From the NCBI GenBank assembly GCA_965215855.1, contig CBDCER010000003.1:1178001-1242000 (forward strand): DNA of 64,000 nucleotides. Reading direction: 5' to 3'. The DNA comes from J027 sp965215855. GTDB lineage: Bacteria; Chloroflexota; Anaerolineae; Aggregatilineales; J027. A program made the position numbers and the translations under genes. The notes under the pieces were generated by a model. That model worked only from the letters and a program-made list of their open reading frames with translations. It did not search any database and was not told where the DNA came from. Below are positions 1 to 6,948 of the stretch, piece by piece. The stretch's first letter is position 1. Each line of letters starts with the position of its first letter.

Positions 1-533
1 TCTTGATGCAAGTATTCTTCCGTGAAGTATCACGGGAGTATGGTGATGCAGCAGGTATAGCCGGGTTTGTTGTCGAGTTAGACAGAAGCATGGGCGGGCT
101 TTTCTTCCTGTTTATTGCCATTGGCCTGCTAAGTTGGATTGGTATGGCGCGTTTGGCACGTGGACAGGTGCTTTCCTATCGAGAGAAGGAATTTGTGGAG
201 GCCGCTCGTGCTGTCGGAGCCAGTGACCGTCGTATCATTTTCGTCCACTTGTTGCCAAATGTGATTGGCCCATTGCTAGTGGCCGAAACGCTGGCAATCC
301 CAGGGTATATTTTTGTCGAGGCATTCTTGAGCTTCATTGGTCTGGGTGTCCAACCCGGTGTGCCTAGTTGGGGTGAAATGATTAGCCGCGTGCGCCAACA
401 GGGCGGGTTCGCTTCTAACCGCCATATTATCTTTGTGCCCAGCGTGGCACTGGTAATTTTGACATTGGCGTTCAATTTCTTTGGCGATGGTCTGCGAGAT
501 GCGCTGGACCCCCGCCTGCGCGGCAAAGTTTAG
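1..533 (+). CDS. ABC transporter permease, DppC/OppC type (5' end outside window)
   Basis: The reading frame is open at the left edge of the window, so only the C-terminal ~176 residues are seen. They hold several hydrophobic membrane segments and the cytoplasmic EAA loop (EAARAVGASDRRIIFVHLLP), which contacts the ATPase in peptide/nickel-type importers. The end (ALDPRLRGK) is the usual C-terminus of DppC/OppC subunits. The family moves oligopeptides or similar solutes across the cytoplasmic membrane as a DppB/DppC heterodimer. A DppB-type partner lies two genes downstream, separated by a lipoprotein gene, which is unusual because dppB normally comes directly before dppC. The binding protein and ATPases are probably upstream. 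The family call is firm; the substrate is unknown. Confidence 0.9.
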   Translation, partial: LMQVFFREVSREYGDAAGIAGFVVELDRSMGGLFFLFIAIGLLSWIGMARLARGQVLSYREKEFVEAARAVGASDRRIIFVHLLPNVIGPLLVAETLAIPGYIFVEAFLSFIGLGVQPGVPSWGEMISRVRQQGGFASNRHIIFVPSVALVILTLAFNFFGDGLRDALDPRLRGKV

Positions 534-554
534 CAGATAAAGATCAAATGATAC

Positions 555-590
555 CGGGTCTGTCGTTAGCGACACTTAAGCACAGACCCG
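555..590 (+). terminator. Hairpin between permease and lipoprotein genes
   Basis: A perfect 9-bp inverted repeat (CGGGTCTGT at 555-563, ACAGACCCG at 582-590) follows the permease stop, with a second small stem (TGTCG/CGACA) nested inside. No clear T-run follows, so it may be a partial terminator, an attenuator or an mRNA-stabilising hairpin rather than a strong intrinsic terminator. Confidence 0.4.
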
Positions 591-625
591 TTCCCTGAAA
601 TTCTTTGATGTAGGAGAATGCTTAC

Positions 626-2803
626 GTGCAAACCAAAAAACCTTTAGTGGTATTACTATTTTTGCTGGTAGCGTCGTTGGCCTGTTATTCAGATAGTCCC
701 TTGTGGGTGTTTGGAGTAACAGAAGTTCCGCCCACATCGACGTTTTTGCCAGAACCCGATACCAACTATCCGGCTAAATACTCGCCGGATCAATTGGTAT
801 TAGCACCTGAGCCGGCTGAACGAGAGCAGCCCTTTTTCTTTGTGACGAGGTTACCTGGCGAATTATTGAGCGGAGTTCGGAACGCCAGCGGATCATGCGA
901 ATATGGCGATACGCTGGAGATTCTGTATATCGGACATATTTTCGACGAAACAACAGATCAAATTTATCTCGATGAGATGTCGTTGGTGCCAGCAGAAGGC
1001 GATAGTGAAGTTCTCTACAATTTTGATGATGGCAACACCGCTGACTGGGCAATCCTTGAATCAGAAGCGGTGACAGGTAGTGTCGGTTTAGAAAGCCTGG
1101 AAGGTATCAATTATAGTGATGCTGCATCAATCCGTTATCAACTAAATCCACTTTGGTCGTTCTTGGACGAAGATGCAGTTGACGTCTCGAATGCAAGCGG
1201 TGTGTTGTCACTGGATACGGATATTCGTGGGAGTACCCGATTGGCAGGAGCTTATGCCCGATTTGACACGAGCAATGATTGGTCCGCTTACCAATCACTC
1301 TCAATGCGTGTTTTCGTGCCAGCCCAGGCAGTCGGCTATCGCATTGATGTCTATCTGAAGACGGGTACTGGCGAAGAAGCCGTCTCTACCGAGCGCATGG
1401 CCTTGACCTCTGGTGAATGGACAACCATCACAGTTGATTTGAGCAGCATGGGAGATCTGAGTGATGTTCGTGAACTGGGGTTGCGTGTTGGTCCCAGTCC
1501 CACCCGAACCTACTACCTGGTAACCTGTGCTGGTACAGTGGGCTGGGTAAATGAAAACCGGATTGCTGGTCCAGTAGCTATTGCCCGTGGACAGAGCGCC
1601 CAAACATTGAATGTGGGCATCAGACCTGGTCCAGCTACCGGAGGCTTCCAATTGCACGAAGGGGCCGAGCCGCCGACCAATGCTGCTACACCGCCAAGCT
1701 CGCGCACCTGTGAAGTTGGTGAGGTTGTCGATGTTACGGATATTTCGGCAGTTGAGGACGTAACCGGACAATTCAAGATCTGGTACCAGATCTTTTGTCC
1801 AACATCGGGCGTACAGGGCTGGGTAGCCGAAGATCGCCTATTCGGGCCATTGGTACTACCGGCCACAGAGGGTCAGGGAATCATCTCATCCGATGTTGGT
1901 GTTGTTCAATTGACAGCTAACCCCGGTGACCCGGTTGATGAAAACTCGCCAGTTTGCGAGGCCAATACGCTATTCGAGACACAAGCGTTTGCTAACGTGG
2001 AAACCGAGAATGGCTATGTGCCGTATTACCAAGTTTCGTGTGGTGATAACACAGGTTGGGTCAGACAATCCACCGACGATGGACAATTGATCTTGCTTGA
2101 ACTCACGCATCTGCCGGACAATCTGGTAGTGGCAATCGGTGAACAGAGTTTGCAGGATGCAGTCGAAGGCGAGGATGAGGACGGCACAGAAGATAGTGAA
2201 GACTCCATTATATCAGACTATGCGCCAGTTCCTTTGACCAACGAACCCGCCATTGCCTTGGAGGCAGTGGAAGGTTCTGATGTCGAGAGTAATATTGTTG
2301 GTAGGTGTCCATCTGGAACGGTAGTTCCAATTAACGAAGTGCAACCTCGGAATGAGGTCATTTTCTATCATGTCACTTGTGTACTGGAATATGATGAAAC
2401 AGGCGCAGTCGTTAACGAGGTAGAAGGCTGGGTTGAAGACCGTTTCTTGCCGAATGCAACAGCTTTTGGCCCTGGTAGAATCGGGTGGTTTACACAAGAA
2501 TCTCCTCCCAAGATTACGGGAACCCGTGAAACTTATGAAGGTCGTGTATTATTCGGTGAACCCCAACTAGCTGGAGATAATCCTCGTGTGGGGCAATGTG
2601 ATTTGTTCCAACCTATAACTGTCGATGCAGTAGCCCTTCGTGAAAAGGCACTTTATGTCGTCGGTTCCAAATTCCGTCTCTTTTATCAGATAACCTGCTT
2701 GGACCCCGATGGAGTAGAGATTACCGGTTGGGTAAACGCAGATGAGGTAGGGAGCGATCTGATTCTAATCGGGCGTGATCCTTACCAATTGCTGGGTGGT
2801 TAA
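626..2803 (+). CDS. Large SH3-repeat lipoprotein with an inserted carbohydrate-binding-like domain
   Basis: The GTG start at 626 follows a TAGGAG ribosome site at 611-616. The N-terminus is a lipoprotein signal ending in a lipobox (SLAC, Cys20), so the 725-residue product should be anchored outside the membrane. After a Pro-rich linker come about five SH3b-like repeats, each closing with a pattern like YQIxC...GWV. Four have two Cys about 24-33 residues apart (362/391, 444/472, 561/585, 658/691), probably disulphide pairs. In the first repeat the pair (Cys91/Cys301) is 210 residues apart because a beta-sandwich, galactose/carbohydrate-binding-like domain sits inside it (about 101-294). An acidic linker lies around 513-530. 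The gene sits between two peptide-type permease genes and may assist that transporter or bind wall polymers. The function is not known. Confidence 0.8.
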   Translation: MQTKKPLVVLLFLLVASLACYSDSPLWVFGVTEVPPTSTFLPEPDTNYPAKYSPDQLVLAPEPAEREQPFFFVTRLPGELLSGVRNASGSCEYGDTLEILYIGHIFDETTDQIYLDEMSLVPAEGDSEVLYNFDDGNTADWAILESEAVTGSVGLESLEGINYSDAASIRYQLNPLWSFLDEDAVDVSNASGVLSLDTDIRGSTRLAGAYARFDTSNDWSAYQSLSMRVFVPAQAVGYRIDVYLKTGTGEEAVSTERMALTSGEWTTITVDLSSMGDLSDVRELGLRVGPSPTRTYYLVTCAGTVGWVNENRIAGPVAIARGQSAQTLNVGIRPGPATGGFQLHEGAEPPTNAATPPSSRTCEVGEVVDVTDISAVEDVTGQFKIWYQIFCPTSGVQGWVAEDRLFGPLVLPATEGQGIISSDVGVVQLTANPGDPVDENSPVCEANTLFETQAFANVETENGYVPYYQVSCGDNTGWVRQSTDDGQLILLELTHLPDNLVVAIGEQSLQDAVEGEDEDGTEDSEDSIISDYAPVPLTNEPAIALEAVEGSDVESNIVGRCPSGTVVPINEVQPRNEVIFYHVTCVLEYDETGAVVNEVEGWVEDRFLPNATAFGPGRIGWFTQESPPKITGTRETYEGRVLFGEPQLAGDNPRVGQCDLFQPITVDAVALREKALYVVGSKFRLFYQITCLDPDGVEITGWVNADEVGSDLILIGRDPYQLLGG

Positions 2804-2847
2804 TGCCACCAGGAAGCTATGGGGCTTCATCTATTCTGAGGTGAATT

Positions 2848-4383
2848 ATGCAAAATATCATGAACGTACTGAAAGCAGTTCTCGATACCATCGTCAATTT
2901 GCTGGGCGGCCCCAGTATGTTGAAATTCCTGGTACGGCGTTTATTAGCTGCACTACCCGTGCTGTTTGCGATTATGATCGTAACATTTGCGCTGATCCAC
3001 GCTATGCCAGGTGGACCATTTGATGCAGTCAATCAACGCCGAATGCCTGACCATATTCGTTTGCAACTGGAACAGCGATATGGGCTAACGAAGGCGTTGT
3101 TCTTTGACACTCCCGCCAATGCAAGAGGCGCAGAAACAACCTGGGGTAAGCAAGTTTATGTTAAGGGTGGTTTTGGCCCGGAAACATTGCTAGCGGGTGA
3201 ACACCCTGAAATGCAGGATACAGACTTTTCTGTGTATCGCAGCTATGATTTATACCGCTGGGATAATGCGACAGAAGATTACCTGGTTTACGAAAAAAAT
3301 CCCTATAGAAGCTGGGCGCAAGACAATGGTAATTTGATAGCGACGCTCGATGCTGCAAGTAACGTCTCATCCATAGTATCGGGTCTACCCGTGGTCAGCA
3401 CGTTGGGGACTTCTCTGAGCGCAGGAACAACAGCTAATCAATCAGTTGATTCGTTGGAGGTCTTTCTTGAGGACTGTCGTGCCTATCGTTCGTGGCCGGG
3501 CTGGTCGCTTGTTGCCCGACGCGACGAATGTGTGGCTGTGGGTGGCGATGTCAACTTTTCCATTAATGAAGTGAACGAGGTCCTGCGTTTTGATCCATTG
3601 GATTCGCAATTCTGGAATTACTTCTGGAATGTGTTGAACCTGGACTTTGGTCCTTCGTTGAACATTGCAGAATTGCAAGAAAATCGGATGGTATCGGAGG
3701 AAATTTCCCGACGGTTACCAATTTCAATGCAGGTGGGCGTTGTATCCGTCGTCTTTGGTTTCCTGCTGGGCATTCCGCTAGGAGTGTTAGCAGCGATATA
3801 CCATAACAGTCTGATTGATTACATCGCCACGTTCTTTGCCGTGTTAGGACAATCAACACCTATTATTGTGGTGGCTCCTCTACTGATTATTCTATTAGCC
3901 GTGGAGTTTGAAGTCTTGCCCACACCACAGCCTGATGTGTGGGAAACACCTATTTACAATACAGACCATCTGATTGCGCTGATTATGCCGACAATCGCCC
4001 TGAGTACCGGTATGAGTGCGGGTATTGCTCGTTTAACCCGCGCAAGTCTATTGCAGGTCTTGGGCGAGGATTACATTCGTACAGCGCGTGCTAAGGGTCT
4101 GAAAGAACGAACAGTCATTTATCTTCACGCTCTGAAGAACTCGCTGATCCCAGTAGCAACCATTTTGGGTCCATTGCTAGCTGGAATCTTGACGGGTACA
4201 TTTATCGTTGAACTTGTATTCTTGATCCCTGGATTAGGAAGCTCGTTTATTGATGGTGTAGGGGCACGCGACTATACCACTATCATGGCTGTGACTTTGT
4301 TGTATTCGACGTTCTTGATTGCCGGAAACATCTTGGTAGACATCATCTACACATGGCTTGACCCACGCATTCGGTTCGATTAG
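2848..4383 (+). CDS. ABC transporter permease, DppB/OppB type, with a long extracytoplasmic insert
   Basis: This is a membrane permease of the peptide/nickel importer family. A typical DppB opening (FLVRRLLAALPVLFAIMIVT, then AMPGGPFD) is followed near the C-terminus by five membrane segments and the EAA loop (DYIRTARAKGLKERTVIYLH), ending in LDPRIRFD. DppB proteins usually have about 310-340 residues; this one has 511. The extra ~200 residues lie between the first membrane segment and the core, on the extracytoplasmic side, and include Tyr/Trp-rich stretches and a Cys pair. A GAGGTG site precedes the ATG at 2848; an internal ATG at 2917 would give the classical N-terminus. It probably pairs with the DppC-type subunit at the window start. 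The gene closes the operon. Confidence 0.88.
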   Translation: MQNIMNVLKAVLDTIVNLLGGPSMLKFLVRRLLAALPVLFAIMIVTFALIHAMPGGPFDAVNQRRMPDHIRLQLEQRYGLTKALFFDTPANARGAETTWGKQVYVKGGFGPETLLAGEHPEMQDTDFSVYRSYDLYRWDNATEDYLVYEKNPYRSWAQDNGNLIATLDAASNVSSIVSGLPVVSTLGTSLSAGTTANQSVDSLEVFLEDCRAYRSWPGWSLVARRDECVAVGGDVNFSINEVNEVLRFDPLDSQFWNYFWNVLNLDFGPSLNIAELQENRMVSEEISRRLPISMQVGVVSVVFGFLLGIPLGVLAAIYHNSLIDYIATFFAVLGQSTPIIVVAPLLIILLAVEFEVLPTPQPDVWETPIYNTDHLIALIMPTIALSTGMSAGIARLTRASLLQVLGEDYIRTARAKGLKERTVIYLHALKNSLIPVATILGPLLAGILTGTFIVELVFLIPGLGSSFIDGVGARDYTTIMAVTLLYSTFLIAGNILVDIIYTWLDPRIRFD

Positions 4384-4407
4384 CAGTTACATTAGCTTTT
4401 GAATACT

Positions 4408-4436
4408 AAGAGGACGGCAGAGGTCGTCCTCTTTTG
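4408..4436 (+). terminator. Intrinsic terminator after the permease operon
   Basis: A perfect 9-bp stem (AAGAGGACG at 4408-4416, CGTCCTCTT at 4425-4433) with an 8-base loop runs into a T-rich tail (CTTTTGATAT). It lies 25 bases after the permease stop and between convergent genes. Confidence 0.85.
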
Positions 4437-4465
4437 ATATATTCATCATAGGGGGGCACAGGTGT

Positions 4466-5551
4466 TTATCGTGATTCTGTCACATAGATCGGGTTGCTTA
4501 AAATCCAACATCGTTCCATCTCACGATATTCCCGCCACACTTCAATGCGATATGCTCCTGGCTCCAATGCCACATAGGTCAAATTCTCTACACCGATTTC
4601 TTCGGCAACTGTTTCACCATGTCGTATCAGTTTAATTCGTGATCGTCCGGGAACAACCGCTTGCAATGTTACTCCTGATTTCAAGCGAATAGTTTCTCCC
4701 ATTTGAGCATAGGTGCTTTGTACACCCTGTGCCGTGAAGCGAAATCCTCTGGCATTACCAATAATTTGATAGCTGATAAAGGCACGACCCTGGCGTAACG
4801 TATCATAAATTAACTGCGAGTCTTGCTGTATATTGCCCACAAAATCAGTAAGGGTCAGAATATGCGTATTAACACAATTAAACAAGAAATCATATGGAAA
4901 AATGGTGTGTTTTATCGGGCCAATTTGATAACGTGTGCCGTGAGCATCAGAGTTGCCAATCCCGACAACTTGTTGACCAGTTGCCAGCAATTCATCCCAA
5001 CGTGCTAATGTTTCAGGGCGTGGCCCCACAACAACTTTTTCGGGATTGAACACACGACGAACACTTTGCCAGGGAGTATTCAGCAAATCTTTGAAACAAG
5101 ACATATAATTCCAAATCTCGAGGCCTGTGTAATTTGTAACCTCCCAATTAGTCCACGAAATAGAATTGCTATCAGCTTGCCAGGGTACTCGTTTGTCAAA
5201 AGGATGGGCCAAAAATGCCATGCCACCTGCTTTATTAACCTCATTAATCAATTGTTGTGGGTTATCAGCATATTGAGTCATTTCTTGGTCAACTGCATAA
5301 ACTAAACAATGATTTACTTGGGGTTGGCGAGTGCGGTCATGAATTTCTTCTCCTGTGAGTACCAAAACGTGGCCTCGCTGATTATCGCCATAATACCCTT
5401 GCACATTGTTTACCCATATGTTGTGGTCAGTTACGATCACAAAATCAAGATTAGCTAACAATGCAGCGTCAGCAATTTCAGAATGCGTGGCTTCTCCATC
5501 AGAGTAAGGTGTATGCATGTGCATATTGCCAACGTATTCATAATAAGGCAT
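4466..5551 (-). CDS. PHP-domain phosphoesterase, CehA/McbA-like
   Basis: The protein (361 residues from the ATG at 5551) has the metal-binding signatures of the PHP hydrolase fold: HMHTPYSDGE near the N-terminus, VTDHN in the next motif and GNSDAHG later. Metals bound by these His/Asp residues would hydrolyse phosphate esters. The C-terminal ~100 residues look like a beta-sandwich. I prefer the ATG at 5551, which has an AAAGGA site, over the upstream in-frame TTG at 5599, which has none. The gene reads away from the putative replication origin and converges on the permease operon, with a terminator between. The physiological substrate cannot be told; PHP proteins include polymerase subunits, histidinol phosphatases and nucleases, and the CehA/McbA subgroup fits best. 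Confidence 0.82.
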   Translation of the reverse strand: MPYYEYVGNMHMHTPYSDGEATHSEIADAALLANLDFVIVTDHNIWVNNVQGYYGDNQRGHVLVLTGEEIHDRTRQPQVNHCLVYAVDQEMTQYADNPQQLINEVNKAGGMAFLAHPFDKRVPWQADSNSISWTNWEVTNYTGLEIWNYMSCFKDLLNTPWQSVRRVFNPEKVVVGPRPETLARWDELLATGQQVVGIGNSDAHGTRYQIGPIKHTIFPYDFLFNCVNTHILTLTDFVGNIQQDSQLIYDTLRQGRAFISYQIIGNARGFRFTAQGVQSTYAQMGETIRLKSGVTLQAVVPGRSRIKLIRHGETVAEEIGVENLTYVALEPGAYRIEVWREYREMERCWILSNPIYVTESR

Positions 5552-5661
5552 GGCATTTTTGTCCTTTGAAATTAAATTCGGAAAAATATGATACCTCAAA
5601 AGTGATAATGTTGGAGTAGGGGAGCGTTGCTGAGTTAAAATTTATCTGTATTCCAAAAACT

Positions 5662-5720
5662 ATATAATTTATAGTAGTAGTAGTAGGGGTGTTGAAAACT
5701 GTTGATAACTCTGTGGAAAA
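5662..5720 (-). promoter_or_regulatory. Basal origin unwinding element: AT-rich DNA, DnaA-trios, G-run, tandem DnaA boxes
   Basis: Read on the minus strand from 5720 down, the order is TTTTCCACA (5712-5720), TTATCAACA (5700-5708), TTTTCAACA (5690-5698), a short C-run (opposite 5687-5689), then five CTA triplets opposite TAG repeats at 5672-5686, then AT-rich DNA. This matches the order reported for bacterial origins opened through DnaA-trios (3'-GAT-5' repeats next to a GC-rich spacer and DnaA boxes). DnaA bound at the boxes would extend onto the single TAG strand and open the AT-rich part towards 5630. Confidence 0.72.
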
Positions 5721-5754
5721 CTCATCAGGACTCGCTGTTTAAAAGGCAATTCTG

Positions 5755-5798
5755 CCTGTGGAAAACCTGTTGATAACTTGTGGAAAACCTGTTCATAA
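5755..5798. repeat. Four tandem 11-bp DnaA-box-like units
   Basis: The 11-mers CCTGTGGAAAA, CCTGTTGATAA, CTTGTGGAAAA and CCTGTTCATAA follow each other without a gap. The period is close to one helical turn, so bound proteins would line up on one face of the DNA. TTTTCCACA and TTATCAACA types alternate. Confidence 0.85.
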
Positions 5799-5979
5799 CT
5801 CCAGAGTTTTCCACAGGCAAAAGCCGAGTTATGAACAGGTTAGGCGAGTTATCAACAGGTAAAAAAAAGTTATGAACATATTCTAAATTAATTGTGTATA
5901 ACTTTTGAATTAGAATGGCATAATGAAGCGAATTTGTGGCGAATGTTAAATTTTTGTGCCTGTTGATAACTCAGCCAAA

Positions 5980-6012
5980 ACTGTTCATAACTTGTTCATA
6001 ACCTGTTCATAA
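5980..6012. repeat. Three tandem 11-bp DnaA-box-like units
   Basis: ACTGTTCATAA, CTTGTTCATAA and CCTGTTCATAA stand in direct succession, with the same 11-bp period as the array at 5755-5798. A further TGTTGATAA lies just left at 5961. This right-hand cluster ends 54 bases before the next gene. Confidence 0.85.
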
Positions 6013-6066
6013 CTCATATCGAACTTCATCTATACATTTTTCCTTAAGGAATCGGGATTATGAGTC

Positions 6067-6936
6067 GTGGTCAGATTATTTAATCTGGTTATAATGATAC
6101 TAATAGCAGGACTGGTAGGTTGTGCGTCTACATCTAATGAAGCAGGTCCACGTCTGATCCAACAGAACACAGTGGGGATAATATCAATGACGCCTGCACC
6201 AACATTGACACGATCACCCTCCCCCACACCAACTCTTGTGCGGCCAACAACCTTTATCAACGAAATCATGACGTGGATTCCTGTTCCTTTGCCATCAGAG
6301 TCAGATTCGTTGGGGTTTATCACCAACACGCCCCCACCAACCAAAACAGCGACGCTAACTTCGACTGCTACACGCACGCCGACGCACACATTCACCCCAA
6401 CGCTGACACCCACACGTACCCTGTCACCGACGGCCAGTCCATTCCCAACCGTGTTCACGGCAAGCTCTGTATCTAGTACACCTGGCGGATTGAATTGTAC
6501 TTATACTTGGTTTGTGTCCCCTGCCCCGGTTGGGTGTCCGGATCGAACACCAGTTGCCCGGACAATGACATTGCAGATGTTTGAACATGGGGTGATGATC
6601 TGGGATAGCAGCGAGGACTATATTCTGATTCTGTTTGAGTTGCCAAGCGATCCGGCCTGGCAGATACGGCGCGATTCGTATGTGGCAGGAATGCCGGTGG
6701 AGGATCCGACAATTGTGCCTCCGCCTGGATTTCTTGAACCTGAACGCGGGTTTGGCTTGGTGTGGCGTAACGAGGTATCCATCCGTGATCAGTTAGGATG
6801 GGCGACTGCACCCGAACAGGGCTATACTGGCTATGTACAAATTGACGTGGTCAGCAGTGCCCGCTATGTACAAGGGGCAGCCGGTGAGGTGTATGTATTG
6901 CCTCTGGATCAACGTTGGTGGGGGCAAATTAATTGA
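6067..6936 (+). CDS. Thr/Pro-stalk lipoprotein of unknown function
   Basis: The likely GTG start at 6067 gives a short signal peptide ending in a lipobox (LVGC, Cys18). AAGGAA lies 15 bases upstream, somewhat far. An ATG at 6060 is in another frame and stops after seven codons. A long low-complexity Thr/Pro/Ser stalk (about residues 30-135) would hold the C-terminal domain away from the membrane. That domain (about 145-289) is rich in aromatic residues, with two Cys near its start and pieces such as FEHGVMIW and LGWATAPEQGY. I do not recognise the family. The gene ends 12 bases before the penicillin-binding protein gene, and that close spacing suggests shared transcription and a wall-related role. 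Confidence 0.7.
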   Translation: MVRLFNLVIMILIAGLVGCASTSNEAGPRLIQQNTVGIISMTPAPTLTRSPSPTPTLVRPTTFINEIMTWIPVPLPSESDSLGFITNTPPPTKTATLTSTATRTPTHTFTPTLTPTRTLSPTASPFPTVFTASSVSSTPGGLNCTYTWFVSPAPVGCPDRTPVARTMTLQMFEHGVMIWDSSEDYILILFELPSDPAWQIRRDSYVAGMPVEDPTIVPPPGFLEPERGFGLVWRNEVSIRDQLGWATAPEQGYTGYVQIDVVSSARYVQGAAGEVYVLPLDQRWWGQIN

Positions 6937-6948
6937 GGATTGGACGAT

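Larger units (their letters stand above)
5630..6012. other. oriC: Putative chromosomal replication origin (oriC)
   Basis: This gene-free block carries 16 nine-base sites resembling the DnaA box TTATCCACA. Reverse-oriented sites start at 5690, 5700, 5712, 5757, 5768, 5779, 5790, 5893, 5961, 5982, 5993 and 6004; forward-oriented sites start at 5807, 5829, 5849 and 5870. The variants are TTATCAACA, TTTTCCACA, TTATGAACA, TTTTCAACA and one TTATACACA. Those of the TTTTCCACA and TTATACACA kind fit the relaxed consensus TTWTNCACA exactly. An AT-rich stretch (about 5630-5672) lies at the left edge beside five TAG triplets, and a second AT-rich spacer lies at 5880-5960. Neither flanking gene is dnaA or dnaN. 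A plasmid-type origin is unlikely because the surrounding genes are chromosomal housekeeping genes. Genome-wide GC skew is needed for proof. Confidence 0.75.

Noticed and set aside
5690..6012. Short repeats that look like a CRISPR array
   Set aside because: Units are only 9-11 bp, occur in both orientations and have no unique spacers of 30-40 bp; they fit DnaA-type boxes far better. No cas genes are near.
5690..6012. Plasmid iterons
   Set aside because: No replication initiator or partition gene lies nearby, and neighbours are chromosomal wall and translation genes.
6030..6458. Open frame on the minus strand with Val/Gly repeats
   Set aside because: It is the antisense image of the Thr/Pro-rich stalk of the lipoprotein gene on the plus strand; it has no ribosome site and no recognisable domain.
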